From Perognathus longimembris pacificus (taxonomy: Eukaryota; Chordata; Mammalia; Rodentia; Heteromyidae), in NCBI RefSeq assembly GCF_023159225.1, contig NC_063176.1, forward strand, positions 7,948,963 through 8,012,962: a stretch of 64,000 nt of DNA. Direction: 5' to 3'. Shown here one piece after another: positions 39,213 to 50,594 of the stretch. Numbering within the stretch: the stretch's first letter is position 1; every line of letters starts with the position of its first letter. The notes under the pieces are model-generated. The model was not told the DNA's origin. It saw nothing but the letters and a program-made list of their open reading frames with translations, and ran no database searches. A program made the position numbers and the translations under genes.

Positions 39213-39267
<55 letters not shown>
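39213..39267. repeat. (CA)n microsatellite
   Basis: About 27 CA units. It lies next to the minus-strand SINE at 39294, on its tail side. Confidence 0.97.
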
Positions 39268-39268
<1 letters not shown>

Positions 39269-39293
39269 CTTATTCATTCAACTCCAAATCTGT

Positions 39294-39496
39294 TATGGGG
39301 CTTGAACTCTGTCCCTCGGCTCTTCAGCTCAAGGCTCTACCATTTGAGCCACAACACCACTACTCATTTTTTGGTGGTTCATTGCAGATAAGAGTATCAC
39401 GGACTTTCCTACCTGGGCTGTCTTTGAACAACAATCCTCAGATCTCAGCCTTTTGAATACCTAGGATTACTGGCATGAGCCACAGGTGCCTGGTCA
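39294..39496 (-). mobile_element. 7SL/B1-like + ID-like dimeric SINE
   Basis: ID-like unit near 39315-39355 and B1-like head ending near 39490 ('ggattactggcatgagccac'). Confidence 0.85.
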
Positions 39497-39659
39497 AATC
39501 TACAGGTTTTATGAATGATTTTTGACAGAATATTTCTTTTAACGATCAGTTTCCTCCAACAGAGACAGGTGTGATGGTGAAATGAAGAGCTCCCTATTTT
39601 GAAAAGAGGTATTTATAAAGAGATGTGGGTGGGTAGCTCTAATGCTTTAAGACACAGCT

Positions 39660-39795
39660 TCATTTATGGCTTCTTTTGAATAATTTATTGGAGACACGAT
39701 TCCCATGGACTTTCCTGACTAGGCTGGCTTAGAACCACAATCCTCAGATCTCAACCCCCTAGGGAACTAGAGTAACAGGAATAACCTCAATTCTA
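39660..39795 (-). mobile_element. Partial B1-like SINE
   Basis: Matches the B1-like half of the SINE at 39294 only; the ID-like unit is absent or unrecognisable. Confidence 0.65.
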
Positions 39796-40221
39796 GTTTT
39801 TCAAATCTTTATTTGAAGAGTAAGATACATCTCAATATTTATTCTTCGTATTTTAAACTAATTTTGGTTTGAATTTTCCTATGACTCTTGTCTATTTTCA
39901 GTCACTACTTGTCTGAATAGACTTTTGCATTCTTTCATATTCCTTTTCCTATTCTTCATTTCATCCCTATTATTGTCTTTTCCAGTGCATTGTGTTTTTC
40001 TATACAAAATAAATATTTGGAGTCTGTCATTTCATCTAGCATGTCATTTTATACCTTTTGATAGTCCTCTGCCAATTATGAAGAACACATTAATTGTATA
40101 CAGTATTCAAGATTTTCAGTTTTTTTTTCCTTCAGTGTTTGAAACATACATTGTCTCCCTTGATTTTAGCATTTCTCTTAAGAAAGATATTTGTGATGTA
40201 TTTGGTTTTCTTTCATATGTG
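39796..40221. other. Non-coding stretch, left flank of provirus 1
   Basis: I see no feature. The target ATAT is at 40222-40225. Confidence 0.55.
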
Positions 40222-40225
40222 ATAT

Positions 40226-40645
40226 TGAAGTGCCAGACTTTGAAGTCTGGCCCCACTTTACCACTTGAACCCCACTTTACCATGTGAACCTGAGATAAGC
40301 AAACCCAGAACAAACTTATTAGGGCCCAGTCGTTCAAGAACTCTAACCACTGGGAATGCTTAACTCTAACTGCCCCCAGAATGCCTTGAGCCCTGAGCCA
40401 ATCAGACTTGTACCTGCATCCTAATCTTGCTTGCTTGAACACCTGATTGTTGTAACTTTGTTTTTTGCCTTTATAAGCCCTGTGTAATCGCAGATTGAGG
40501 CTCCCTCCTAACCTCCGCTGTGTTGGTGGGTAGGACGAGGCCCGAGTTGCAGCTCGCTTAAATAAAGCCTTGCCTTGCTTTTGCATTTTGGAATGTCTGA
40601 GTCTCGGTGGTCTTCTTGGTGGTGGTTTCGCGACTTGGCATAACA
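40226..40645 (+). repeat. 5' LTR of provirus 1 (420 bp)
   Basis: Promoter elements visible: CCAAT at 40398-40402, TATAA at 40472-40476, and the AATAAA polyadenylation signal at 40561-40566. The R region should start about 25 bases after the TATA box. U3 contains a short tandem ('ccccactttaccac' type) near its start. Confidence 0.95.
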
Positions 40646-40647
40646 TT

Positions 40648-40665
40648 TGGGGGCTCGTCTGAGAT
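40648..40665 (+). other. Primer binding site, tRNA-Pro-like
   Basis: TGGGGGCTCGTCTGAGAT, two bases after the LTR. It matches the proline tRNA primer site typical of gammaretroviruses except for two changes. Confidence 0.92.
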
Positions 40666-40695
40666 AGCCCCAGAAACCCCCGAGACCCCAGACTC

Positions 40696-40705
40696 GAAGG
40701 TAAGA
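40696..40705 (+). promoter_or_regulatory. Probable major splice donor
   Basis: AAG/GTAAG with the intron start GT at 40700. It lies in the leader where retroviral subgenomic env mRNA would be spliced. The same AAGGTAAG is conserved in provirus 2 (minus strand, near 51696-51704). Confidence 0.7.
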
Positions 40706-40919
40706 AAACAGCATCATTTGTCTTGTAATGTGTCTGTTTGTCTGTTTTACTTTTGCTTATTTCTTGAAGGGGTTGTCGAAGCAGACGTGCTTACTCGGCA
40801 ATCCTGGGGAGACTGAGGGATGCCCCAGACTCCCCACCTTTGAAGGGGGACCTCTGGAGCCCCGCTTTCAACTTGAGTTCACTCTTTCTGCACCCTTGGA
40901 GGAGGATGTGTGGGCCAAC

Positions 40920-41036
40920 ATGGGAAATCTCAAGTTCTTCTTGTTCTTGTTCTTGCCTATGTTTTTTTCCTTTTGTATTAATTGTTTTGGTTTCTTTTAT
41001 TTTGTAGCGTTTTGGACTAAACATCTGATCAAAGCT
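40920..41036 (+). other. In-frame hydrophobic leader upstream of gag (glyco-Gag-like)
   Basis: An ATG at 40920 opens 39 codons that run without a stop into the gag ATG at 41037. About residues 5-33 are strongly hydrophobic (Phe/Leu-rich, with FFLFLFLPMFF), enough for a signal-anchor. Murine-type gammaretroviruses make a glycosylated Gag from an upstream in-frame start; whether this is the counterpart is inference. A similar segment precedes gag in provirus 2. Confidence 0.5.
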
Positions 41037-42665
41037 ATGGGTAACATTCTGTCATGGGGACCTCCATCTAGCCCCCTAGATCTGACTCTAGCTCACTGGA
41101 GGGAGATGAAGTAGATAGCTCAAAACCGAGGTGTGGCCCTTAAGGAGGAAAAGTGGATTACCCTGTGCAAGTCAGAATGGCCCACCCTTGAGAGAGCTAA
41201 TTGGCCACCTGAGGGGAGCTTTGACATAATGAAGATCAGGACTTTACAAAGCCTAATCGAAGTCCCTCGTTCAGGCTATATAGACCAGATTCCTTATATA
41301 GACACCTGGAGGGAACTAGTTGACAGGGACACTCCAGCTTGGGTTCAGCCTTTCTTACTGACTCCCTCCTCCACTCCTTCCCCTACCCCAATATTCACTG
41401 AAAAGACACGGGTGATAAGAGAGAAACTAAGAGGGGAGAGAAGAAATTATATCCACCTGTCCTTCAGGGAGGAAGCACGGAGGAGGAAATGCTTACCCCA
41501 CCATACTCCCCACCCAGTTAACTCTCCAAGAGGAGGACTCTGAGGAAGATGTTTCAGCTGTGCCCTCAGCCCCGGAGGGCCTCGTTCAATCAACTCACAG
41601 GCACAGAAGAATTACATCTCTTCATAATTCTGTTGCCCTTCCGCTATGCCCTATAAGTCCAGTGGATGCAGATGGTCGACAACAATTCCAACACTGGCCA
41701 TTTGCTACTAGTGATCTTTACAATTGCCGTGCCCAAAATGCCCCCTTTTCTGAGAAACCTTGGGACTTAATTCGCTTGTTTGAAACTATACTTTTCACTC
41801 ACCAGCACACTTGGGATGATTGTAGCCAGCTTTTACAGGTCCTTTTCACCACTGAGGAGAGAGGTCTATCCAAGAAGCGACCCGGAGACTTATCCCCAGC
41901 CCCAACGGCACGCCCATCACGAATCCTGCCTTGATTGACACCTATTTTCCTGAGACCCGACCAGCATGGGACTATAATACAGCTGAAGGTAGGGAGCGAC
42001 TCCTTGTCTATTGCCAGGCTCTGCTGACAGGTCTCAACGTGGCGGCTTGCTGACCTACCAATATGGCCAAAGTTTATGATATTAGGCAGGGAAAAAGTGA
42101 AAGTCCGGCAGCATACCTTGAGTGGCTCGTGGAAGCCTTTAGTCAATACACCCTGTATGATCTTGAGACCCAGGAATCTGCTCAGATAATTATGTTTGCC
42201 TATGTAAATCAAGCCGCACTGGACATAAAATGAAAGTTGCAGGCTCTAGACAGGCTCGGTAAAAAATCTATTAGGGATCTAGTAGCAGTGGTGGGAAAGG
42301 TTTATAATAAGAGAGAAATAGGAGAACAAAGACAGGAAAGGAAGGACAAAGAACATGGAATCGAACAAGAAAAGAGGAGCAGAGTTGAGGAAAGGAGTTT
42401 GGCTAGAATTTTGGAGCAACAATGCAAGGACCTCAGGGAAATCCTGACCTCTATGCAGGCAGGAAACTTTAGACAGTCCTCCTCTCCAAGTAAGTAGCAG
42501 GAGCCCAAACCCCAATCAAGAGTGGAGAAGAATCAGTGTGCCTCTTGCAAGGAAGAGGGGCATTAGATCAAAAACTGCCCAGAGCTAGCCAAGAAAAAGG
42601 AGGAAAAACATAAAGTAGGATCAAGAGTGTTGTCAACCTTAGAGTTGGCTGAGGACAGTGACTGA
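41037..42665 (+). pseudogene. gag pseudogene of provirus 1
   Basis: Gag builds the virion core. The ATG at 41037 gives MGN, a myristoylation-type start, followed by a matrix segment (LDLTLAHWRE). An in-frame TAG at 41112-41114 stops it. The frame continues to 41543, shifts before the capsid region (41560-41934, with HWPFATSDLYN and HTWDD), then continues with further stops (for example near 42051 and 42231). A nucleocapsid CCHC knuckle lies at 42537-42578, with a TAG directly after its histidine. A TGA at 42663-42665 ends gag in the same frame as protease. Not translatable as a whole. Confidence 0.92.
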
Positions 42666-45600
42666 GGGAGTCAGGGCTCAGATCCCCTCACTCAGCCCAG
42701 GATAACACTGAAAGTGGAGGGGAATCCAGTCATGTTCATGGTAGATACAGGAGCAGAAAATTCAGTATTACTAGCCCTGAGAGGGCCAATGTCCACTAAA
42801 AAAAACATGGGTCCAAGGTGCGATGGGCACTAAACCCTATAAATGGACTACTTGAAGAACAGTGGACTTGGGAGCCGGCCAGGTAACCTACTCATTTTTA
42901 GTCATCCCTGACTGCCCCTATCCATTGCTTGGACGTGATCTCTTAATAAAAATGAAAGCTCAGATACAGTTCACAGGCTGTGGGGCTTCTGTGACGAACT
43001 CAAGAGAAAAGCCTGTTAGTATACTAATAACTAGCAAGTTAGAAGAGGAGTATAGGCTATACCAGCATCTTAAGCCGAGTCTCCGGAAAATGAGTGGCTA
43101 CGGGCATTTCCCCAAGCATGGGCAGAAACTGGGGGAATGGTACTGGCAAAACATCGTCCTCCCATCTTTGTGGAACTCAAAGCTGGGGCCAACCCAGTAA
43201 GAGTTTGCCAGTCCCCTATGTCACTAGAAGCAAAGAAGGGGATCACTTCTCACATCAGAAAATTGTTAGATTTAGGAGTTCTGAAGCCCATCCAGTCAGC
43301 CTGGAATACTCCACTGTTGCCTGTAAAAAAAGCCTAATTCCAGTGATTTCAGACCAGTGCAAAACTTGAGAGAAGTTAACAAGAGAGTAATGGAAATTCA
43401 TCCAACAGTCCCAAACCCACATACCCTGCTGAGCTCCTTGTTACCAAGCCATGTGTGGTATATTGTGTTGGATCTAAAGGATGCTTTCTTTAGCCTGCCC
43501 TTAGCCCCACAGAGCCAAAGCTACTTTGCATTTACTTGGCACGATCCTGAAATCGGGATAAGCGGTCAATTCACCTGGACCAGGCTGCCTCAAGGATTCA
43601 AGAATTCACCTACCATCTTTGATGAGGCGTTACATGAAGACCTGAGTGAGTACTGCTCCCAAAATACTGAAATAAGTCTATTGCAATATGTAGATGATTT
43701 GTGAATAGCCTCTCCAGACAAGAATAGCTGTCTAAAGGGAACAGCTAGGCTCTTAAAGACTCTTGGCAATTTGGGCTATAGGGCCTCCAATAAAAAGGCA
43801 CAAATTTGTAAACCTGAATTCACCTATCTGGGCTTCATATTAAGAGAGGGCAAGCGTTGGCTGTCAGATGCACGTAAAGAGACTGTGCTAAAAATCCCTG
43901 TGCCTAAGTCAGCCAGACAAGTCAGAGAGTTCCTGGGAACAGCGGGTTTTTGCTGGCTGTGGATACCTGGGTTCGCTGAGATGGCCAAGCCTCTATATGA
44001 AGCCACCAAAAACCTCCCAGAACTTCATAGGACTGAGAAGATGCAAAAAGCCTTTGATGCAATCAAGAAAAGCCTTCTAGAAGCCCCAGCCTTAGGCCTA
44101 CCTGACGTGAATAAACCATTCACATTGTTCGTGGCTGAAAAGAAAGGAATAGCAAAAGGAGTGCTCACCTAGTCAATTGGGCCCTGGAGATGGCCGGTCG
44201 CCTACTTCTCAAACAAATTGGATCCTGTTGCCGCTGGGTGGCCTCTGTGCTTAGAGAATAATAGCTGCAGTAGCCCTCTTGGTAAAAGATGCAGATAAGT
44301 TGACTCTGGGACAGAACCTGACTGTGGCTACTCCACACGCTCTAGAGGGGGTGCTAAAACAACTGCCCAATCGATGAATGAGCAATGCCCACATGGTCCA
44401 TTACCAAACCTTGATACTTAACCCAGCACGTACCAGCTTCTGTGTACCTACAACATTAAACCCAGCAACTCTGCTGCCGGATCCAGATCTGGAAGCGCCT
44501 CTGCATGATTGTGAGCAGATCCTGGCCCAAACACATAGCCTCCGGCCAGACTTGCTGGATTTGCTGCTATCACATGCCGAGCACACCTGGTTCACCGATG
44601 GCAGCAGCTTCATTCGGGATGGAAAAAGGTATGCGGGTGCGGCGGTTACTACGGACACTGAGATAGTGTGGGTGGAAGCACTCCCTCAGGGAACTTCTGC
44701 ACAAAGAGCAGAACTAGTGGCACTAACAAAAGCCTTACAGATGGGAAAAGGAAAGAGACTAAATATCTATACGGACAGCCGGTACACTTTTGCCACCGTA
44801 TACGTCCATGGAGCCATCTACCAAGAAAGGGGGCTACTGACAGCTGAAGGAAAGGCCATTAGAAACAAGCAGGAGATTTTAAGCCTCATCCAGGCCCTAT
44901 GGGAACCAGCAAATATTGCCATTATGCACTGTCCAGGTCATCAAAAGGGAGTTGATTCGGTGAATAGAGGGAATAATCTGGCTGACCAGGCAGCTAAGGA
45001 AGCAGCCCTCCAGCCCAGAGCAGAAGTATCGACTCTAGTAGACCCAGAGTCATGAGCTTTGCCTCCTGTGCCCAAGTATTCCCAAGAAGACTTGGAGTGG
45101 ATAAAGAAAATTCCCATGGCCCACAAACCCCTGGACAGAGAAGGAAACAATGACTGGTGGAAAACTTGTGAAGGGAAACTTATCTTGCCACAAGGGCTGG
45201 GGAAGGGGATCCTTAAGAGAATCCAGCAAGCTTCTCACATGGGAACCCAAAGAATGCAGGACTTGCTCCGACACTCCAAAGTGAAAATTAGAAAGGAGAT
45301 CAACTTATTGAAAATATTGTTAAAAATTGTAAGGCCTGTCAGCTCACCAATACCCCCAATCAACCAGTTACTAAAGGAGCTTGCCTCCGTGGGGATAGGC
45401 CAGGCATGTATTGGGAAGTAGATTTCACAGAAATTAAACCTGGAAAAATTTGGATACAAATATTTGCTAGTTTTTGTAGACACCTTTTTAGGATGGGTTG
45501 AAGCTTATCCAACAAAGCATGAGACCACGAATGTAGTGGCTAAGAAGATCCTGAAAGAAATCCTACCCAGGTATGGCTTCCCATCCACCATTGGGTCAGA

Positions 45601-46276
45601 TAATGGAATGGCCTTCATCTCAAAAGTAAGTCAGGGAATAGCTGCTGCACTGGGGACGGATTGGAAATTGCATTGTGCTTATAGACCCCAGAGTTCAGGA
45701 CAGGTAGAGAGAATGAATCGGACTCTAAAAGAGACCTTTACTAAATTGGCCTTAGAGACTGGCGCAGACTGGGTGTCACTCCTTCCTTTTGCTCTGCTTA
45801 GAGGATTTAATTCTCCCTATCAGCTTGGCTTTACTCCTTTTGAAATAATGTACGGGTACCCCCCGCCCATTATCCCTAGCCTTCAGACTGAATTGCTTGC
45901 TGATTTGGATGATACTGAATTTTTGTGTAAACTTGATTATTTGCAGCTCATGCACAAGAAAATGTGGCCCCAACTTAAGGCATTATATGATTCTGCTTCT
46001 GTCCCTACCCCCCATTTATTCAAACCAGGGGACTGGGTGTTCGTCTGGAGGCATAACCCCAAATCCTTAGAACCACGGTAGAAGGAACCCTACGTGGTGC
46101 TACTGACTACTCCCACCACCCTTAAGGTAGATGGCATCGCCACTTGGGTCCATTGCTCCCACTTCAGGCCAGCTGACCCTTTTGCCCTGGACAATGACTA
46201 CCGTGGTGGATGGGAGGTCTCCAAGCACCCGACTCAGCCGCTTTGCCTCCGCCTCAAGAAAAGAAAGTTAGATTGA
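42666..46276 (+). pseudogene. pro-pol pseudogene of provirus 1
   Basis: Encoded protease, reverse transcriptase, RNase H and integrase. Visible landmarks: protease active-site DTGAE at 42744-42758; reverse transcriptase with [10 protein letters not shown] and YVDD at 43687-43698, followed at once by a TGA (43702-43704); RNase H start WFTDGSS at about 44588; integrase core with its first catalytic Asp at 45479-45481 (FVDTFLGW) and the DNG region near 45599; then a C-terminal part ending at 46276 with an internal TAG at 46079-46081. The frame changes at least after protease, around 43137-43340, and near 44172-44378. No intact enzyme remains. Confidence 0.93.
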
Positions 46277-46772
46277 ATATTGTTATAATTTTCTTTTTGC
46301 CTTCTTTCCTTGCTACCCAGGCTAATGTTGATGTTATTTTGGCAGCTCACTCCCTTATTTTAGGTAGTTTTGGGCTTGCTCAGGATTATGGGTATAGCCA
46401 CCCAACCCTTAGAGCACAGCTGAGAAGTTTATGTATTACTTTTCTGCTTACATTTGGATACTAAACACTATACAGCTAATGGTAAGTCTGTATAGCTGAA
46501 AGTTAATTTTCAGTTTGCAGTAATCCTGCAGTCCCTTGGTAAGGTTATAGGCTCCTGGCTAGGTAAGGTCAATGCCCCTGAGTCAGCCTGAAGAATTTAA
46601 TGAAGATGGATGATCTTCACACATCAGTCCCCCTTTAAAAACCGAGGGACCAGAGTTGTTCTTGGTTACTAGTTTGGGCCCTTCTGGCCCATGCCTTACC
46701 GCTATATTGTCCCCTAGACATGCAAGCCAATGAAATGGACAGAATGGAGCCATGATTGGCTCCCAAGGTACC
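46277..46772 (+). other. Residual 3' region of provirus 1; env essentially absent
   Basis: Only about 0.5 kb separates the end of pol from the purine tract. One frame overlapping the pol end (46210-46464) has a hydrophobic start that might be a remnant of an env signal peptide, but I see no surface or transmembrane subunit. Most of env was lost by deletion. Confidence 0.8.
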
Positions 46773-46791
46773 AAAAAGAAAAAGGGGGAAA
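46773..46791 (+). other. Polypurine tract of provirus 1
   Basis: AAAAAGAAAAAGGGGGAAA directly before the 3' LTR. Confidence 0.93.
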
Positions 46792-47212
46792 TGAAGTGCC
46801 AGACTTTGAAGTCAGGCCCCACTTTACCATTTGAACCCCACTTTACCACGTGAACCTGAGATAAGCAAACCCAGAACAAGCTTATTAGGGCCCAGTCGGT
46901 CAAGAACTCTAACCACTGGGAATGCTTAACTCTAACTGCCCCCAGAATGCCTTGAGCCTTGAGCCAATCAGACTTGTACCTGTGTCCTAATCTTGCTTGC
47001 TTGAACACCTGATTGCTGTAACTTTGTTTTTTGCCTTTATAAGCCCTATGTAATCGCAGCTTGAGGCTCCCTCCTAACCTCCGCTGTGTTGGTGGGTAGG
47101 ACGAGGCCCGAGTTGCAGCTTGCTTAAATAAAGCCTTGCCTTGCTTTTGCATTTCGGAATGTGTGAGTCTCAGTGGTCTTCTTGATTGGTGTTTTCACGA
47201 CTTGGCATAACA
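46792..47212 (+). repeat. 3' LTR of provirus 1 (421 bp)
   Basis: Carries TATAA at 47038-47042 and AATAAA at 47127-47132. It differs from the 5' LTR by scattered substitutions and a one-base length change near its end ('cttgattggtg'). Confidence 0.95.
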
Positions 47213-47334
47213 ATATCACTTCTCACATTCACGTGTATAGCTAATATTTCAATTATGCTGTGATATTCTAAAGTACTCTTATCTTGTATAAATAACTTCT
47301 GGAGATTTTCTGTCGTTATTTTATATTTTGTCTC

Positions 47335-47520
47335 TCTTTTTTTTCTTGCCAGTCCTGGGACTTCAAATCAAGACCTGAGCACTTTCCCTGAGTTCCTTTT
47401 GCTCAAGGTTAGCCTTCATCCACTTGAGCCACAGCCCCATTTCGGACTTTTTCTGTTCATGTGGTGTTGAGAAATTGAACGCAGGGTCTCATGCATGCTA
47501 GCCCACATTCCCAGCTCTAT
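47335..47520 (-). mobile_element. ID-type dimeric SINE
   Basis: T-rich start, second unit, then ID-like head ending 'cacattcccagctct'. Collinear with 38838-39057 but more diverged. Confidence 0.85.
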
Positions 47521-48739
47521 CAGTCTTGTATTCTATATCATCATCTGAATATTATAGTTTTTCTAATTTGTTTTCAACCTGTGTTCCTGATATTTAGATA
47601 AGAAATCATTTTTAGACTGAGTCTTGTTTGACCAATGTGCTTCTAATTTCTAATGTTTCTTTCAGTTCAGGATAAAATTTTAAGTTGTATTCCTCTTTCA
47701 TATCTTGTAATGTCTTCCTCATTCTATTGGCTGCTTATTTGCTTCTACCTGGTGTGAGTTCCATTGTTACTCTCTACTAGATCTGTGGTGACTTCCATGC
47801 CTCCCAGGCCCTGAAACTTCAATGTTGCCTGTTAATTCTGCATCCCTGCACGGTTGGATTCCATTTTTGATACACCCTGTGGCAGGCTCTGTGTTTGCTG
47901 ATAGGCCCTATAGCCACACCTCTTAGGGTCATGCCACAATTCCCAACTTTCAAGCCATTTTGGCTTGTACTAAGATGGATGTGAGGCTACTGGCAGAACT
48001 GCCTCCTTGCATTCAGGGTTCTGCGTTTTGACCTACAGGGATTCTGCATGAGGCTTTTTCACAACTTGTCAGTTTGTTACTTAGTTGACAGAAGAACCAT
48101 TGGCTCCTGCTCAGCAATTCATCCTAATGTGGTAGCTCAGTTATCTTTTAAAATTTCAAAATAAACATGAACAATGCTTCTGTACTGTTTTTACGCACAA
48201 GGCAGAGAAGCTGCAGCAAACTACTTGTTTCTAAGCTGCCCATGTGAAACTAGGGCATAAGCTGCATGGGAAGTGGTGGACAAGCAGATCTAGGTGTCTT
48301 TCATGATGCTTCCCACTTGACTCCTGGCCACGCAGAAGAGCTGACCTCGGCAGAGTGTAGTGGTTCTGCATGAACTATGAACTTCAAAATTTCAGGGACA
48401 AGGTTGATTTGCTGGCTAAATTGATTCTCAGACACAGAAGGAAATGTTGCTTCTACTCTACTCTAAATGAAAAAAAGAGGCTTACCCCCCCCCCCCTTTT
48501 TTTTTTTTTTGGAAGAACATGGTGTGATGACTGAAGGAAATTCAGAGAATTGATCTATCTTCAAAGATTAAACACTGAGAGCATTTCTGACTGAGTTTAC
48601 ATAAGATTAAAGAGTTTGAGAGTGCTTCTGATTGAAATTACGCTGTTCAAGACCATCAAGATTCAGGAAAATGTTAAAATAAAATTGCCAATCAAGAAGT
48701 TGACATATTCAGAACCCAGTAAAACGTCTAAGGTCAGTG
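47521..48739. other. Non-coding stretch between the two proviruses
   Basis: Less AT-rich than the surroundings in 47750-48350. No repeat family or exon recognised. A C/T homopolymer pair lies at 48485-48511. Confidence 0.55.
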
Positions 48740-48744
48740 CTCTC
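48740..48744. repeat. Left TSD of provirus 2 (CTCTC)
   Basis: Identical to 52047-52051. Five bases is one more than the usual gammaretroviral four; because the target is a CT repeat, four plus a chance match is possible. Confidence 0.8.
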
Positions 48745-49052
48745 TGTTGTGCCAAGTCGCAAGACCACCCCCAAGAACACCACCGAGATTCAGACACTCC
48801 GAAATGCAAAAGCAAGGCAAGGCTTTATTTAACGAGCTGCCAACTCGGGCCTCGTCCTACCCACCGACACAGCGGAGGTTAGGAGGAAGCCCCGAGCTGT
48901 GATTACACAGGGCTTATAAAGGCAAAGAACAAGGTTACAACAATCAGCTGTGCAAGCGAGATTAGAACACAGGTACAAATCTGATTGGCTCAGGGTTCGA
49001 TTCTAAAATGGGGTTCACGTGGTGGGGCCTGACTTCAAAGTCTGGCACCTCA
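48745..49052 (-). repeat. 3' LTR of provirus 2 (308 bp)
   Basis: Minus-strand TATAA and AATAAA signals are conserved with provirus 1. Relative to that LTR it lacks a U3 block of roughly 110 bases before the CCAAT region. Confidence 0.95.
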
Positions 49053-49071
49053 TTTCCCCCTTTTTCTTTTT
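49053..49071 (-). other. Polypurine tract of provirus 2
   Basis: Minus-strand reading AAAAAGAAAAAGGGGGAAA, the same as in provirus 1. Confidence 0.93.
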
Positions 49072-49251
49072 GGTACCTTGGGAGCCAATCATGGCTCCAT
49101 TCTGTCCATTTCAATGGCTTGCATGTCTAGGGGATGATATAGAGGTAAGGCATGGGCCAGTAGGGCCAAAAGTAGTATCCGAAAATAACTCTGGTCCCTC
49201 GGTTTTAAAGGGGGGCTGATGGGTGAAGATCATCCATCTTCTGTAACTTCT

Positions 49252-49615
49252 TCAGGCTGACTCAGGGGCGTAGACCTTACCTAGCCAGGAACCTATAACC
49301 TTAGTCTCAGTCTTGAGGCGAAGGCAAAGCAGCTGAGTTGGGTGCTTGGAGACCTCCCATGTTCCATCATGGTAGTTGTCATCCAGGGCAAAGGGGTCAG
49401 CTGGCCTGGCGTGGAAGCAATGAACCCAAGTGGCGATGCCGTCCAGGGTCCCCTCCACCGTGGTTAATCTGTTGATTGGGGGCATTGGTAAGCTGACAGA
49501 TCTTGCAATTTTTAACAATATACCTTTGCAGGCCTTTAACAGATCTCAATAAGGACACAATCTCAGGTCTACAAGCTTTCTTTACTAAACAGATGTATGA
49601 GCTTAAAATTTTCAC
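49252..49615 (-). pseudogene. pol remnants: integrase zinc-domain scrap fused to pol C-terminus
   Basis: At about 49530-49480 the minus strand carries a CKIC-containing piece of the integrase N-terminal zinc domain. It is joined almost directly to the pol C-terminal segment (about 49470-49300, with GIATWVHC and RPADPFALD). The catalytic core between them is deleted, and reverse transcriptase and RNase H are absent. Non-functional. Confidence 0.88.
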
Positions 49616-49914
49616 TGCCAGTCAGGGCTTTGAGTAAATGCGGGGGGTGAGATTTTAATCTATCCTCTCATTTGACAAACTTACCCTTACTAACCACTAT
49701 CACAGATGACTGGCAAATTCCTGCCCAGTAGACAGACATGGGCATTGGAAAGGCATGCTTATGAACTATTCTTCTAGGACTTCCCGGCTTTAACTTTTGA
49801 AAGGCCAACAGTAGTGACTCTAGGATCTGACACCATCTCTGCCATCCAAGCAGTGGCTTACTGCCTCTGGATGCTCCATCACTTTTGTCCCAGGAGGAGT
49901 GACTTTCCACTCGA

Positions 49915-50080
49915 CTTGGACTCAGGGCCTGAGTGCTGTCCCTCAGCTCTCCAGCTCAAGACTAGCACCGTACCACTTTTGAGCTCCACACCACTCCGTT
50001 CCCAGCACTCTGCTGGCTGATTAGAGACAAGTCTCTCACAGGGACCTTTCTTTGCCCGGGCTGGCTTCGAACCGCAGATT
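49915..50080 (-). mobile_element. Truncated B1/ID SINE shared with class II element
   Basis: ID-like unit and part of the B1-like head, ending just after 'ggcttcgaaccgcaga'. Same truncation as at 24497-24703. Confidence 0.8.
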
Positions 50081-50386
50081 CAGATCAATGAGTCTTATAA
50101 GGGGCCACTTTACTCCAATTATAAGCAACAAGGTGGTCCACACAGAAGTAGTTTTTAAGCATGCTCTCTTACCTGGAACTTATTAAGGGTCAGTATTAGA
50201 TCTTGACAAACTTGTAGGAATCACCTGTGCTTCTCTGTGGGCCTGCTGGAAACTGTTACAAAAAACCTACAAAGAAGCTGGAATGGCAATTAAACATTTT
50301 GGTAGCCATAATTCTCCCTTTCTCACTTTGCAATAATTATGTAGGACAATTTTACTTCCAAACTTCTTATCTAGAAATGTATTCTT

Positions 50387-50594
50387 TTTTTTTTTTTTTT
50401 TTTGGCCAGTCCTGGGCCTTGGACTCAGGGCCTGAGCACTGTCCCTGGCTTCTTCCCGCTCAAGGCTAGCACTCTGCCACTTGAGCCACAGCGCCGCTTC
50501 TGGCCGTTTTCTGTATATGTGGTGCTGGGGAATCGAACCTAGGGCCTCGTGTATCCGAGGCAGGCACTCTTGCCACTAGGCTATATCCCCAGCC
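50387..50594 (-). mobile_element. Well-preserved ID-type dimeric SINE with 16-bp TSD
   Basis: Perfect duplication CTAGAAATGTATTCTT at 50371-50386 and 50595-50610. It starts with a run of about 18 T (the tail) and ends with the ID head 'ctaggctatatccccagccc'. It sits inside provirus 2, so it joined that lineage after the mosaic formed or landed in this copy. Confidence 0.95.

Larger units (their letters stand above)
40226..47212 (+). mobile_element. Gammaretrovirus-like (class I) provirus, decayed, env-deleted
   Basis: A 6.99-kb provirus flanked by the 4-bp duplication ATAT (40222-40225 and 47213-47216). Order: 5' LTR, tRNA-Pro-like primer site, splice donor, gag, pro-pol, about 0.5 kb of residual 3' sequence, purine tract, 3' LTR. 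LTRs begin TG and end CA. By eye the LTRs differ at about 19 of 420 positions (4-5%), so the insertion is old. gag and pol are interrupted by many stops and frameshifts and env is missing, so no infectious or mobile product can be made from this copy. Confidence 0.95.

Noticed and set aside
40226..47212. Potentially intact provirus
   Set aside because: Stops in gag, several frameshifts in pol, a stop right after the YVDD motif and the absence of env rule this out.
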